Below are positions 55,619 through 63,575 of a stretch of 64,000 nucleotides of DNA, piece by piece. The translations under genes were made by a program, and so were the position numbers. Every line of letters begins with the position of its first letter. Position 1 is the first letter of the stretch. Origin of the DNA: Candidatus Methanoperedens sp. (GTDB lineage Archaea; Halobacteriota; Methanosarcinia; Methanosarcinales; Methanoperedenaceae); contig VEPM01000008.1 in assembly GCA_012026795.1 (NCBI GenBank), forward strand, positions 100,099 through 164,098, in the 5' to 3' direction. The notes beneath the pieces were generated by a model. That model saw only the letters and a program-made list of their open reading frames with translations. It was not told where the DNA came from and did no database searches.

Positions 55619-56433
55619 GCCAACCACTTAATAATATACGGATATAAATATGGCATTATTGATACAAGTATCACGTTATTTATAGCATGCATAGATATGG
55701 GACCTACGATGCTCTTTGTTTTATAATAAAAAAACCCAAGAATAATACCTGCACCAGTTGTGAATAATATTTCAGGGGAGGAACGCCATGTCATATGCAT
55801 AATACCAAATATAAGGCCCTGTGCAATTAGCGCTTTTTTCCAGTTGAATAATCTTTTCAGGTCATTGAAAATAATACCCCTGAATAGTATTTCTTCAGCG
55901 AGTCCCACAAAAACCAGCATGTATAAACTATCGCGGAGCAAATATCCTGTATCGAAAAAGGGGACTGCGGGCAATGGCTTCAATATTAAATATTCAATAA
56001 TCCCGGTGGGAATTGCGAATATTACACCCATCAGGGCATATTTGAGAGCATTTTTTTTTATAAATCCCAGTTCTTGAAAATCAATATCATGTTCATAGAT
56101 ATGCCAGAAGCAAAGAGCAAGGACCAGAGAGTAGACCGCTGGTAAAAGGTACTGTTGATCAAGAAAGAACCATGGCAGGGACGATGTGAAGAGAACATAA
56201 AGAGGGATGAGGGCAAGAGATTCTGCCGACCTTACAAAATCAGCTTTCATTCCGACCAATGAAACTGTAATATAAATGAGCATTGTTAAAAAAAGGGAAA
56301 TGACTATACCATAACTTATATTCTTAAATGTAAATATATATTGTGAGATTGCGATAGTAAGGAAAATGAGGAGAATGAAAACAACTGACATATTATGATT
56401 GAATTCAATTCTCTTATTAGTCAAATGTAACAT
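55615..56433 (-). CDS. CPBP-family intramembrane metalloprotease
   Basis: 272 residues with seven to eight membrane helices and the CPBP glutamate/His motifs EEILFRGIIFNDL, FGIMHMTWRSSP and HAINNVILV. First gene of a three-gene overlapping operon with the deacetylase and GT4. Such proteins process prenylated or bacteriocin-like substrates; here a link to glycan assembly is only suggested by the overlap. Confidence 0.82.
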   Translation of the reverse strand: MLHLTNKRIEFNHNMSVVFILLIFLTIAISQYIFTFKNISYGIVISLFLTMLIYITVSLVGMKADFVRSAESLALIPLYVLFTSSLPWFFLDQQYLLPAVYSLVLALCFWHIYEHDIDFQELGFIKKNALKYALMGVIFAIPTGIIEYLILKPLPAVPFFDTGYLLRDSLYMLVFVGLAEEILFRGIIFNDLKRLFNWKKALIAQGLIFGIMHMTWRSSPEILFTTGAGIILGFFYYKTKSIVGPISMHAINNVILVSIMPYLYPYIIKWLA

Positions 56434-56639
56434 ATCGCGTAAATATTGCGCTTAATATAATAAATGATCTGTCATATGTCGGATTTTAAGGGCAATCATA
56501 ATAATAAGCATTATTATTCTACTAACAATTATATTTACTTTACAATAGATTTAAATACATTGACATCTTCCAGATGAATTAAATAATTCTTCCCTTAAAA
56601 AGGATGATTTCAAATACTATATAGGTGGTAAGCAAATTT

Positions 56640-57341
56640 ATGGTGGTTCAAAAAAGGATAATATTTAAAATAATTATTTTGTGGCTGGTGATTATTTTCC
56701 TTGCAAGTTTTTCTACGAGTTTACGAGCGAATTCAGATCCGATCTCAATACAGGTAATTCCACAGGTTCCGAGAGAGAATGAATCAATTATTGCGACATT
56801 CTCAATAAACAATCCGTCGGATGAAAAAAATAGGATAGATTATTCCTTTTATGCTAATGGAAAGGATATCATGAGCGGGAATGTTGTGCTTGACCCCGGT
56901 ACTGGCAGGCAGTTCCAGTATATATATAACAATCCATTTAAAATTGGCGACCAGGTAACATTCCATGCAACAACAAGATCAAATAACCTGGTTTCAGAAA
57001 AATCCCTGCAATTTCCGAGCTACGCCCCCCAGATATGGAGCAGCTTCGTTTCATTCGCATCTTTTTCGTCAACAATGATGAGTTCAATGTCTATGAGCTC
57101 GATGACATATTATGATGACTCTTTCGGTACAAACAGAGCGCTTAATTCAGGCCTGATCTTTAGCATCGTCCTTATCCTTCTTCTGATATTCCTTGAACTT
57201 TCAGAACCCCTTCTCGCTGAGAAAAGCATACCTGTAATAGGCAGATTGCGCATCAGGTTCACAAGGCTTACGGCCGTTCTCTTCATAATTTTCGTTGGTA
57301 TGGTGTTCACTCAGGTAGCATTGATCATCGGAGGGGTATGA
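56640..57341 (+). CDS. Membrane protein with extracellular domain, first gene of sortase operon
   Basis: 233 residues from the ATG at 56640 (AGGTGG upstream; GTG at 56625 is an alternative). Signal/anchor at the N-terminus, ~115-residue outside domain (SIQVIPQVPRENESIIATFSI), a Ser/Met-rich spacer, and two C-terminal membrane helices around SGLIFSIVLILLLIFLEL. Unknown family. The stop overlaps the next ATG. It may present or stabilise the repeat protein or the sortase. Confidence 0.6.
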   Translation: MVVQKRIIFKIIILWLVIIFLASFSTSLRANSDPISIQVIPQVPRENESIIATFSINNPSDEKNRIDYSFYANGKDIMSGNVVLDPGTGRQFQYIYNNPFKIGDQVTFHATTRSNNLVSEKSLQFPSYAPQIWSSFVSFASFSSTMMSSMSMSSMTYYDDSFGTNRALNSGLIFSIVLILLLIFLELSEPLLAEKSIPVIGRLRIRFTRLTAVLFIIFVGMVFTQVALIIGGV

Positions 57342-59713
57342 TGAAATCCAGATTGAACCTGATAATTGCAGTGCTCGCACTTATCCTGACGGCCGATGGG
57401 GCTCTGGCAAATAAGTTTGTTTTCACGGAAGGTGAATCCCAAACATTGAACGTAGGGGTAGTTTCGACTAAAATAACAATAGAGAGACAGACAGATAGCG
57501 GCGTTCCCCTTACTTCCCCGGCCCTGTATAATATCGTATTATCATCCACATCAACTGGCGGAAAGTTTTATTCAAATGCCGCTGGCACAACCCAGATATA
57601 TCGTATCAATATAGCAAATGGCGCAAGCAATGCCAGCTTTTACTACAGGGACACAAAAGGCGGGGTCCCGGCGTTGAGTGTATCATTAACAGGCTGGACC
57701 CCGGCTGCAACAACGTTTACTATCAATCCTAATAAATTAGTTTTCACGGCAGGAGAAAACCAGATTCTTGACGGTGGTGAAGTGTCTTCATTAATTACTG
57801 TCCAAAGGCAAACAAGCGATGGTGCGCCAATTACCTCTCCTGCTCTTTATAATGTCATATTATCATCAACGTCAACAGGCGGAAGATTCTATTCAAATGC
57901 TGCAGGCACAATCCAGATATACAGTATCAATATAGCGAATGGCGCAAGCAATGCCAGCTTTTATTACAGGGACACAAGGAGTGGAAACCCAACGTTGAGG
58001 GCATCAATAACAGGCTGGACTTCAGCTGCAACAACGTTTACTATCAACCAGAACAAATTAGTTTTCACAGAAGGGACGAGCCAAACGCTTGATGGGGGTG
58101 AAGTGTCCTCATTAATTACTGTTCAAAGGCAAACAATCGACGGAACACCAATTACCTCTCCTGCTCTGTATAATATCGTATTATCATCCACATCAACAAG
58201 CGGAAAGTTCTATTCAAATGCCGCAGGTACAATCCAGATATATCGCATCAACATCGCAAATGGCGCAAGCAATGCCAGCTTTTATTATAAGGATACGGCT
58301 GCCGGTACCCCGACCTTAAAAGCCTCCCTGGCAGGCTGGACTCCTGCCAGTACACAGTTTACTATTAATCAAAACAAGTTAGTTTTCACAGGAGGGACGA
58401 ACCAAACGTTGAATTCAGGGGAAGTGTCCTCATTAATTACTGTTCAAAGGCAAACACTCGACGGAACACCAATTACCTCTCCCGCTCTGTATAATATCGT
58501 ATTATCATCCACATCAGCAGGCGGAAAGTTCTATTCAAATGCCGCAGGTACAATCCAGATATATCGCATCAATATTGCAAATGGCGCAAGCAATGCCAGC
58601 TTCTATTATAAGGATACGGCTGCCGGTACCCCGACCTTAAGAGCCTCCCTGGCAGGCTGGACTCCTGACAATACAGTATTTACCATAGGACGGGATAAAT
58701 TGGTCTTCATGGCAGGGGTACCTCAAACTCTGGATACGGGGGAACTCTCATTTCCAATAACAGTCCAGAGGCAGAAATCCGACGGCACACCAATCATCTA
58801 TCCAACCCTGTATAATATCCAATTATCAACCTCATCAGCAGGCGGAAAATTCTATTCAAATGCTGCAGGCACGACATTGATCAACCATATTGATATTTTA
58901 TATGGCGCCAGTACTGCCAGCTTTTATTACAGGGATACAGTTGCTGGAAATCCGGTATTGACGATATCCAGAACAGGCTGGACATCTGATACCACACCCG
59001 CATTTACCATCAATCCCGCTGCCGCAAAGAAGCTGGCATTTTTAACACAACCTGTTACAACAACCGCAGGGCTCTCTATCACTCCGGCAGTGGAAGTTGA
59101 AGTGCAGGATGCCTATGGGAACCGCGTCACAAGCAGCACGGCTTCGATATCAATTGTAATGGGCTTAAATCCCGGAGGCGGAGTATTGACGGGCGGAGAA
59201 TCTGTAAATGCTGTTGATGGTATAGCTACATTCGATTCATTATCCATTAATAAAGATGGCCTGGGATATACACTGAAAACTTCGAGCCCCGGTTTAACAG
59301 GCGCAACCAGCAGCTTGTTCAATATAATTCCCGTTTATACGCACAGCATTACAAATGCAACCGGAGGAATTGTAAATAGTGTGGGCGGGATAGCAAGAGA
59401 TACCGTTTCGTCGTCTTCAATCTCAGGAACCACTATGAATTTTACCTGGATAAGGCCAAATAGTTCTATTGCAAAAAAAGCGATAAGCCCAAGATATATG
59501 AATAATTATACTGATACCTCTCTTGTAGATCTTGACGGCACCTGGACTATCAACACGATAGAAAAGAAATGGGGAAATATACCTATAGGGAATAGTTCAA
59601 CAACTTTTTCTGTGATTGCAGCTCCTGAATTCGGCAAATTCGGAGCACTGCTTCCTCTTATTGCAGCAGGTCTGATATTTATGAATTTCCGAAAAAAAAT
59701 ACTCAGGAAATGA
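57338..59713 (+). CDS. Surface repeat protein with PEF-type C-terminal sorting signal
   Basis: 791 residues. Signal peptide to about residue 24. Five tandem 107-residue repeats follow (KLVFTEGTSQTLDGGEVSSL ... FYSNAAG ... FTINQN), then a Big/Ig-like domain (KLAFLTQPVTTTAGLSITPA). The C-terminal APEFGKFGALLPLIAAGLIF plus basic end (FRKKILRK) is the PEF-CTERM layout cleaved by archaeosortases of the ArtC type. It is coupled by ATGA to the gene before and by overlap to the gene after. Likely a cell-surface filament or layer protein. Confidence 0.82.
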   Translation: MMKSRLNLIIAVLALILTADGALANKFVFTEGESQTLNVGVVSTKITIERQTDSGVPLTSPALYNIVLSSTSTGGKFYSNAAGTTQIYRINIANGASNASFYYRDTKGGVPALSVSLTGWTPAATTFTINPNKLVFTAGENQILDGGEVSSLITVQRQTSDGAPITSPALYNVILSSTSTGGRFYSNAAGTIQIYSINIANGASNASFYYRDTRSGNPTLRASITGWTSAATTFTINQNKLVFTEGTSQTLDGGEVSSLITVQRQTIDGTPITSPALYNIVLSSTSTSGKFYSNAAGTIQIYRINIANGASNASFYYKDTAAGTPTLKASLAGWTPASTQFTINQNKLVFTGGTNQTLNSGEVSSLITVQRQTLDGTPITSPALYNIVLSSTSAGGKFYSNAAGTIQIYRINIANGASNASFYYKDTAAGTPTLRASLAGWTPDNTVFTIGRDKLVFMAGVPQTLDTGELSFPITVQRQKSDGTPIIYPTLYNIQLSTSSAGGKFYSNAAGTTLINHIDILYGASTASFYYRDTVAGNPVLTISRTGWTSDTTPAFTINPAAAKKLAFLTQPVTTTAGLSITPAVEVEVQDAYGNRVTSSTASISIVMGLNPGGGVLTGGESVNAVDGIATFDSLSINKDGLGYTLKTSSPGLTGATSSLFNIIPVYTHSITNATGGIVNSVGGIARDTVSSSSISGTTMNFTWIRPNSSIAKKAISPRYMNNYTDTSLVDLDGTWTINTIEKKWGNIPIGNSSTTFSVIAAPEFGKFGALLPLIAAGLIFMNFRKKILRK
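57410..59017 (+). repeat. Five 321-nt tandem repeats in the surface protein gene
   Basis: Repeat starts at about 57410, 57731, 58052, 58373 and 58694 are exactly 321 bases apart (107 codons). The internal units are very similar at the DNA level; the last one is more diverged. A candidate region for copy-number variation. Confidence 0.85.
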
Positions 59714-60135
59714 CCGAAAAATTAAAACATGTTTATGTTTTGTTCCTTCTAATAGTCGTCATCCTGCTAGTTTATCTTGTCCAGGGTATTTCATATAAGG
59801 GAACTGTGATAACTAAAGAAATTGAATTCAATCGCGTGGATGGCTACAATGATATGCTGGGAAATATAACCCAGATATCGATTTTAGTAAATAATAAAGA
59901 TATGATTAATCATAATTATACAATTTCTGTTTTCACAGATTCTGATTTTTTTTCAAATGAGACCGTGGAAGTCTTCCCGAATATGCCATTTACCTACTCA
60001 GCAACGATCCCTCTGGCAAAAAAATTTAATGCAGATAACGAACTGGTTAATGATCCGACTCACAGCGTCAATTTCACGATATATCGTGATTATTCTGAAA
60101 AACCTATTGACTCAATAGAATTCAAATTTGAATGA
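59710..60135 (+). CDS. Membrane-anchored extracellular-domain protein in sortase operon
   Basis: 141 residues: one N-terminal membrane helix (VYVLFLLIVVILLVYLVQG), then a ~110-residue outside beta domain (ISILVNNKDMINHNYTISVF) that resembles the C-terminal domain of the DUF1616 protein at 52872. Unknown function. It overlaps its neighbours by four bases on both sides. Confidence 0.6.
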   Translation: MTEKLKHVYVLFLLIVVILLVYLVQGISYKGTVITKEIEFNRVDGYNDMLGNITQISILVNNKDMINHNYTISVFTDSDFFSNETVEVFPNMPFTYSATIPLAKKFNADNELVNDPTHSVNFTIYRDYSEKPIDSIEFKFE

Positions 60136-61010
60136 AAAACCTCTTTTCCGGAACTTTAATGAAGAATGTCAATTCTAATTTAAACAGGCGGATTCTTCTG
60201 TTTCTTATATTAGCTATTATTTTAGCTATCAAACTTACACCGCTGGAATCATTATCAAATCTTTCACTGGAATATCTTACCTTTAACGGCGCTTACCCCT
60301 GGGCCGTACTCTTCCTCTGTATTGTTTTCCTGATCGCAAAAAGACATGAGAATCCAATAAGTGAGACATCAGTCATATTTATCACATATGGGATAGTGAT
60401 TGTTATACTCGCTTTCTTCTTACCTGCTGTTGATCCGGAGTTCATTGTATTCAGGTTGTTACTTGCAGGGGTAGGACTGGCTTTTATTTTTTTCGGAAAA
60501 GCTGCCATAATTCCCACCATCCTCCTCTGTATTTATGGTTTCGGGATTTCATTTCCAAAACTTATGGATATTTATGCAGGGGTCATAGCAGCCAGGTATA
60601 CTGCATGGGTGGCATACCAGATCGGTCATATTTTTCTTCCAATCTCTTCTGGTGATTCATCTATCTTTATTCTGGCACCAACAGGTGAAAATGTCGTCCT
60701 GCTTATCAATGCAGCGTGTTCAGGCGCTGCTTCAATGTCCGTTTTCCTTGTCATCTTCATGCTGATGTCACTTGATATGCCATTGCCGCGCAGAGAATGG
60801 GTATATATGCTAATTTTTGGAATAATGGGTACTGTAGCCCAGAATATAGTGCGTATTGTGGTGTTATTGTTCGCAGGTTATTATTTCGGGCCATCTGCCC
60901 TGAAGGATGGTGAAAGTATTGCAGGATATATAATATTTCCTTTGTGGTATATCATGTTCGCTTTTGTGTATATGAAATACGTAAGCATCGGATTATCTCA
61001 TAAAAAATGA
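60132..61010 (+). CDS. Archaeosortase/exosortase-family transpeptidase (ArtC-like)
   Basis: 292 residues with about eight membrane helices. Catalytic Cys196 in NAACSGAASM and Arg241 in NIVRIVVLL; the third family residue, often His or Arg, is not clear in the DGESIAGYIIFPLWY segment. It is expected to cleave the PEF-type signal of the surface protein encoded two genes upstream and attach it to a lipid or other anchor. Starts in the previous stop (ATGA). Last gene of the four-gene operon. Confidence 0.8.
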   Translation: MKNLFSGTLMKNVNSNLNRRILLFLILAIILAIKLTPLESLSNLSLEYLTFNGAYPWAVLFLCIVFLIAKRHENPISETSVIFITYGIVIVILAFFLPAVDPEFIVFRLLLAGVGLAFIFFGKAAIIPTILLCIYGFGISFPKLMDIYAGVIAARYTAWVAYQIGHIFLPISSGDSSIFILAPTGENVVLLINAACSGAASMSVFLVIFMLMSLDMPLPRREWVYMLIFGIMGTVAQNIVRIVVLLFAGYYFGPSALKDGESIAGYIIFPLWYIMFAFVYMKYVSIGLSHKK

Positions 61011-61155
61011 ACATAATCATTATGCTTACAATTAAATCTGTGAATTTGAATAATTCGAAACATATATATACGTCTATTTCATCTTAGATGCTCAGGCAGT
61101 TAATCCATTAAACGGGTGGATTTTCAGAGAATATAGATTATAAGGTGGTATAAAA

Positions 61156-62307
61156 ATGAGTTTGTGTATTTCTAATAAAATAGATTCCTTTGAACCTGAT
61201 GACTGCAATTATAATGAAGCTGACAGAATAACGGATAATATTGATTATATTGTTCACAAGAAAAGATCAGCAGTCAGTCGCAAAGGAGTAATTGCGATAC
61301 TTCCTGCCTTTAATGAGGAGATATCTATCGGCAGCATGGTACTTCATGCAAGAGAACATGCTGAAAGGGTGATCGTTGTCGATGACGGAAGCTTGGACAG
61401 GACCGCTGAGATCGCCAGGTTCGCCGGTGCGGAAGTGATCAGTCATACGAAGAACATGGGGAAGGGGGCAGCTCTTAAGACTGGCTTTGATCTTGCGGGA
61501 CAGAACGGATCAAAGGTCATTGTGACAATGGATACAGACGGCCAGCACAACCCTGCGGAAATACCAAAACTTGTGTCTCCAATACTTCAAGGTGAGGCTG
61601 ATATGGTGAATGGCAGCAGGTATATGAACGGAAAGGATAAGAATACGCCATTTTACCGGCGCATAGGCCAGAATGTACTGGATAAAGCCACTAACTTAAA
61701 TAGCGGACTTCACATTACGGATACACAAAGCGGTTTTCGGGCTTTTGCCAGACATACACTGCCTGTTTTCAGATTTAAATCAAATGGTCTTGCAATAGAA
61801 AGCGAGATGTTGAAGGATGCATCAAATGCAGGATTGAATATAAAAGAAGTGGAAATTGGTGTAAGATATGATGTTGACTGTTCAAGTGAGAATCCTTTGA
61901 GCCACGGGATAAAAGTCCTGATAAAAGTGCTTGAGGATATCGAATTAAACCGCCCTCTTTATTATTTCACTGCGCCGGGAATGGTACTATCAGCAGTTGG
62001 ACTGGCAATGGGAATGAAATTTCTCCAGGATTTCTATTACGGAAGAGGATTGATGTTCGGACCCACTCTTTTAATGATCATTTTAACGCTTCTGGGAACG
62101 TTCCTGGCTTTTACAGGGATAATTCTACACTCAATGGCAAGGTTGTTCAATGAACATAAAAAAGGGATATCCAGAAATAACGAACCTCCCCAAAGCAGAG
62201 TTGTTTTGCATAAGCCTGATAAGGCAAATGAGTTTGCTCTTCCAACACCACAGATACCTAATCGAAACATATCTGCAGAGCCTTCTTCAAATAAAAATGT
62301 TTCATAA
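61156..62307 (+). CDS. GT2-family glycosyltransferase with membrane anchor
   Basis: 383 residues. An N-terminal ~45-residue extension, then the GT-A domain: ILPAFNEEISIG, VIVVDDGSLDRTAE, NMGKGAALKTGFD, TMDTDGQHNP (DXD-like), the DTQSGFRAF acceptor loop, and two C-terminal membrane helices (YFTAPGMVLSAVGLAM, MIILTLLGTFLAFTGIIL). The pattern is that of dolichyl-phosphate or polyprenol-phosphate sugar transferases. It may start N-glycan or polymer assembly in the envelope group. Confidence 0.88.
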   Translation: MSLCISNKIDSFEPDDCNYNEADRITDNIDYIVHKKRSAVSRKGVIAILPAFNEEISIGSMVLHAREHAERVIVVDDGSLDRTAEIARFAGAEVISHTKNMGKGAALKTGFDLAGQNGSKVIVTMDTDGQHNPAEIPKLVSPILQGEADMVNGSRYMNGKDKNTPFYRRIGQNVLDKATNLNSGLHITDTQSGFRAFARHTLPVFRFKSNGLAIESEMLKDASNAGLNIKEVEIGVRYDVDCSSENPLSHGIKVLIKVLEDIELNRPLYYFTAPGMVLSAVGLAMGMKFLQDFYYGRGLMFGPTLLMIILTLLGTFLAFTGIILHSMARLFNEHKKGISRNNEPPQSRVVLHKPDKANEFALPTPQIPNRNISAEPSSNKNVS

Positions 62308-62603
62308 CTCAGACGCCAATAATGATGGACTTTATTCATTCATTTTTTTAGATATATGTCAACGGCGACGGGGTTGCGACCCCAGACCCCGCATATGCGC
62401 CGCCTCTGGCGGAGTTTAACATAGATACCTGTTTCTATCCTGGGAAACCTGTACCTTTGCAAAATAATGATAATGCTGACAAATGCTCATTAACATGTTA
62501 GAAAAAATTTACGTATCAGGGAATGTTTACCTGAATAAATTAATAAAAGATATGAAAAAGATAACAATTGAATTTGAAAAATCCTTGAAGGTGATCTGAG
62601 ATT
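62308..62603. other. 296-base gap with GC-rich hairpins and a possible short frame
   Basis: A GC-rich island (62361-62412) stands out in AT-rich surroundings: CGGGGT (62369-62374) and ACCCCG (62386-62391), then CCGCC-TCT-GGCGG (62400-62412). It could end the GT2 transcript. A 34-codon frame at 62495-62599 (MLEKIYVSGNVYLNKLIKDM...) has no ribosome-binding site and is weak. AAGGTGAT at 62588-62595 serves the next gene. Confidence 0.4.
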
Positions 62604-62858
62604 ATGAACAAAAAGAATATGTCTATAGTTAAATCTCAAGTTTTTACTAAAGGGAAATATATAGAAGTTCTTCTTTTTGCGGATGAGATCATCAAAGGAC
62701 ATGGGGGACGTTTTATAGCTCATCGGAAATTGGATCGTTACCTTGCTAGGGTTGTTTATGAACATGATATGGATAATATTACGGTGGTAACTTTTTATAT
62801 TTCTTATGCTGATAGATACTTTAAAGGAGGAATTTATGAAGATAAAATACTACGCTGA
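62604..62858 (+). CDS. DUF4258-like protein
   Basis: 84 residues, basic (MNKKNMSIVKSQVFTKGKY). The end pattern VVYEHDMDNITVVTFYISYADRYF recalls DUF4258, small proteins found next to DUF2283 genes and thought to act in toxin-antitoxin-like pairs. The ATG has AAGGTGAT eight bases upstream. Its 3' end overlaps the DUF2283 gene by 23 bases. Confidence 0.6.
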   Translation: MNKKNMSIVKSQVFTKGKYIEVLLFADEIIKGHGGRFIAHRKLDRYLARVVYEHDMDNITVVTFYISYADRYFKGGIYEDKILR

Positions 62859-63057
62859 TGCAGATGCACTTGTGATGAAGGTAAGTGATGAAAAACCCGA
62901 TCATGGAGAACAAGTAAGTGAAGAAATTATAATTCACTTTACAAAGGACAATAAGCTCGTTAAAATAGAAATACTCGACGCTTCAAAGACCGTCTTGGAT
63001 ATGTTGAAGCCCATACTCAGCCATAAATCAATCGTACAAGCATCTGCAGTTGCATGA
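62836..63057 (+). CDS. DUF2283 family protein
   Basis: 73 residues from the ATG at 62836 (AGGAGGAATTT before it), the DUF2283 layout MKIKYYADADALVMKVSD and IEILDASKTV. Members pair with DUF4258 proteins and are thought to be antitoxin-like. The start lies inside the upstream gene, so both are translated together. AT-rich. An in-frame ATG at 62806 is rejected in favour of the GGAGG-served start. Confidence 0.7.
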   Translation: MKIKYYADADALVMKVSDEKPDHGEQVSEEIIIHFTKDNKLVKIEILDASKTVLDMLKPILSHKSIVQASAVA

Positions 63058-63072
63058 ATAGCAATAGAAATA

Positions 63073-63180
63073 ATGGAATCTCAGGTCTTAAATAACCAGG
63101 AAGCAAAAATATATATTAACAGTCTAAAAGAAATGATCTCCGAAGAAGAGTATTATTTAGCATTGAGAGAGGTTGATTAA
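63073..63180 (+). CDS. Possible micro-protein (35 aa)
   Basis: 35 codons, acidic (ending MISEEEYYLALREVD). Its stop abuts the next ATG (TAA-ATG). No family recognised; kept because of the tight packing in this cluster. Confidence 0.35.
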   Translation: MESQVLNNQEAKIYINSLKEMISEEEYYLALREVD

Positions 63181-63423
63181 ATGGAAACAAGGAAAATACT
63201 CCTTACTGATGATCTAATAAAGGGTGTGTCATATACGGCGAAGATGGAAGGTGTGGATGAATCCAGCGCTCTAAGCCAGTTATTGAAGCTCGGTGTTTTG
63301 TGGTACGCTACCAATCTTTATAAGCTTGGAAAAATAACTCTTGCTGAAGCAGCAGATAAAAGCTATAGATTATGCAAAAAAATTCAAATAAAACATGCAA
63401 AATATCAAAAAACCGATTTTTGA
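63181..63423 (+). CDS. UPF0175-like antitoxin-type protein
   Basis: 80 residues: an N-terminal strand-helix segment (KILLTDDLIKGVSYTAKM), then LSQLLKLGVLWYATNLYKLGKITLAEAADK, the helix-turn pattern of UPF0175/RHH-type antitoxins. The C-terminal ~20 residues (KKIQIKHAKYQKTDF) do not match the family, and the stop lies about eight bases from the group II intron 3' end, so the C-terminus may have been altered by that insertion. No partner toxin is seen. Confidence 0.5.
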   Translation: METRKILLTDDLIKGVSYTAKMEGVDESSALSQLLKLGVLWYATNLYKLGKITLAEAADKSYRLCKKIQIKHAKYQKTDF

Positions 63424-63465
63424 CGCCGAATAAGAAAGAGCGATTACTCGCTCTCCCTCTTCTAA

Positions 63466-63499
63466 GAACCGTACGTGCGACTTTCACCGCATACGGCTC
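63466..63499 (-). ncRNA. Group II intron domain V
   Basis: Exactly 34 bases. Minus-strand stem GAGCCGTATGCGG ... with GTGAAAGT loop and closing CGCACGTACGGTTC. It shows the AGC triad at positions 2-4, the GAAA tetraloop and the two-base bulge of catalytic domain V. This is direct evidence for a group II intron. Confidence 0.85.
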
Positions 63500-63575
63500 A
63501 AGCCTTTCATAACCCTTTCTGTATCGGGCAGCAGTTATAAGTTTGGTGCATTCAGTTTTTTTTTTTTTACAATAT

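Noticed and set aside
57410..59017. CRISPR-like array
   Set aside because: Repeats are 321 bases, in frame and protein-coding; there are no short direct repeats with unique spacers anywhere in the window.
62495..62599. 34-codon frame before the DUF4258 gene as a gene
   Set aside because: No ribosome-binding site, no overlap coupling, and the AAGGTGAT inside it serves the next gene.
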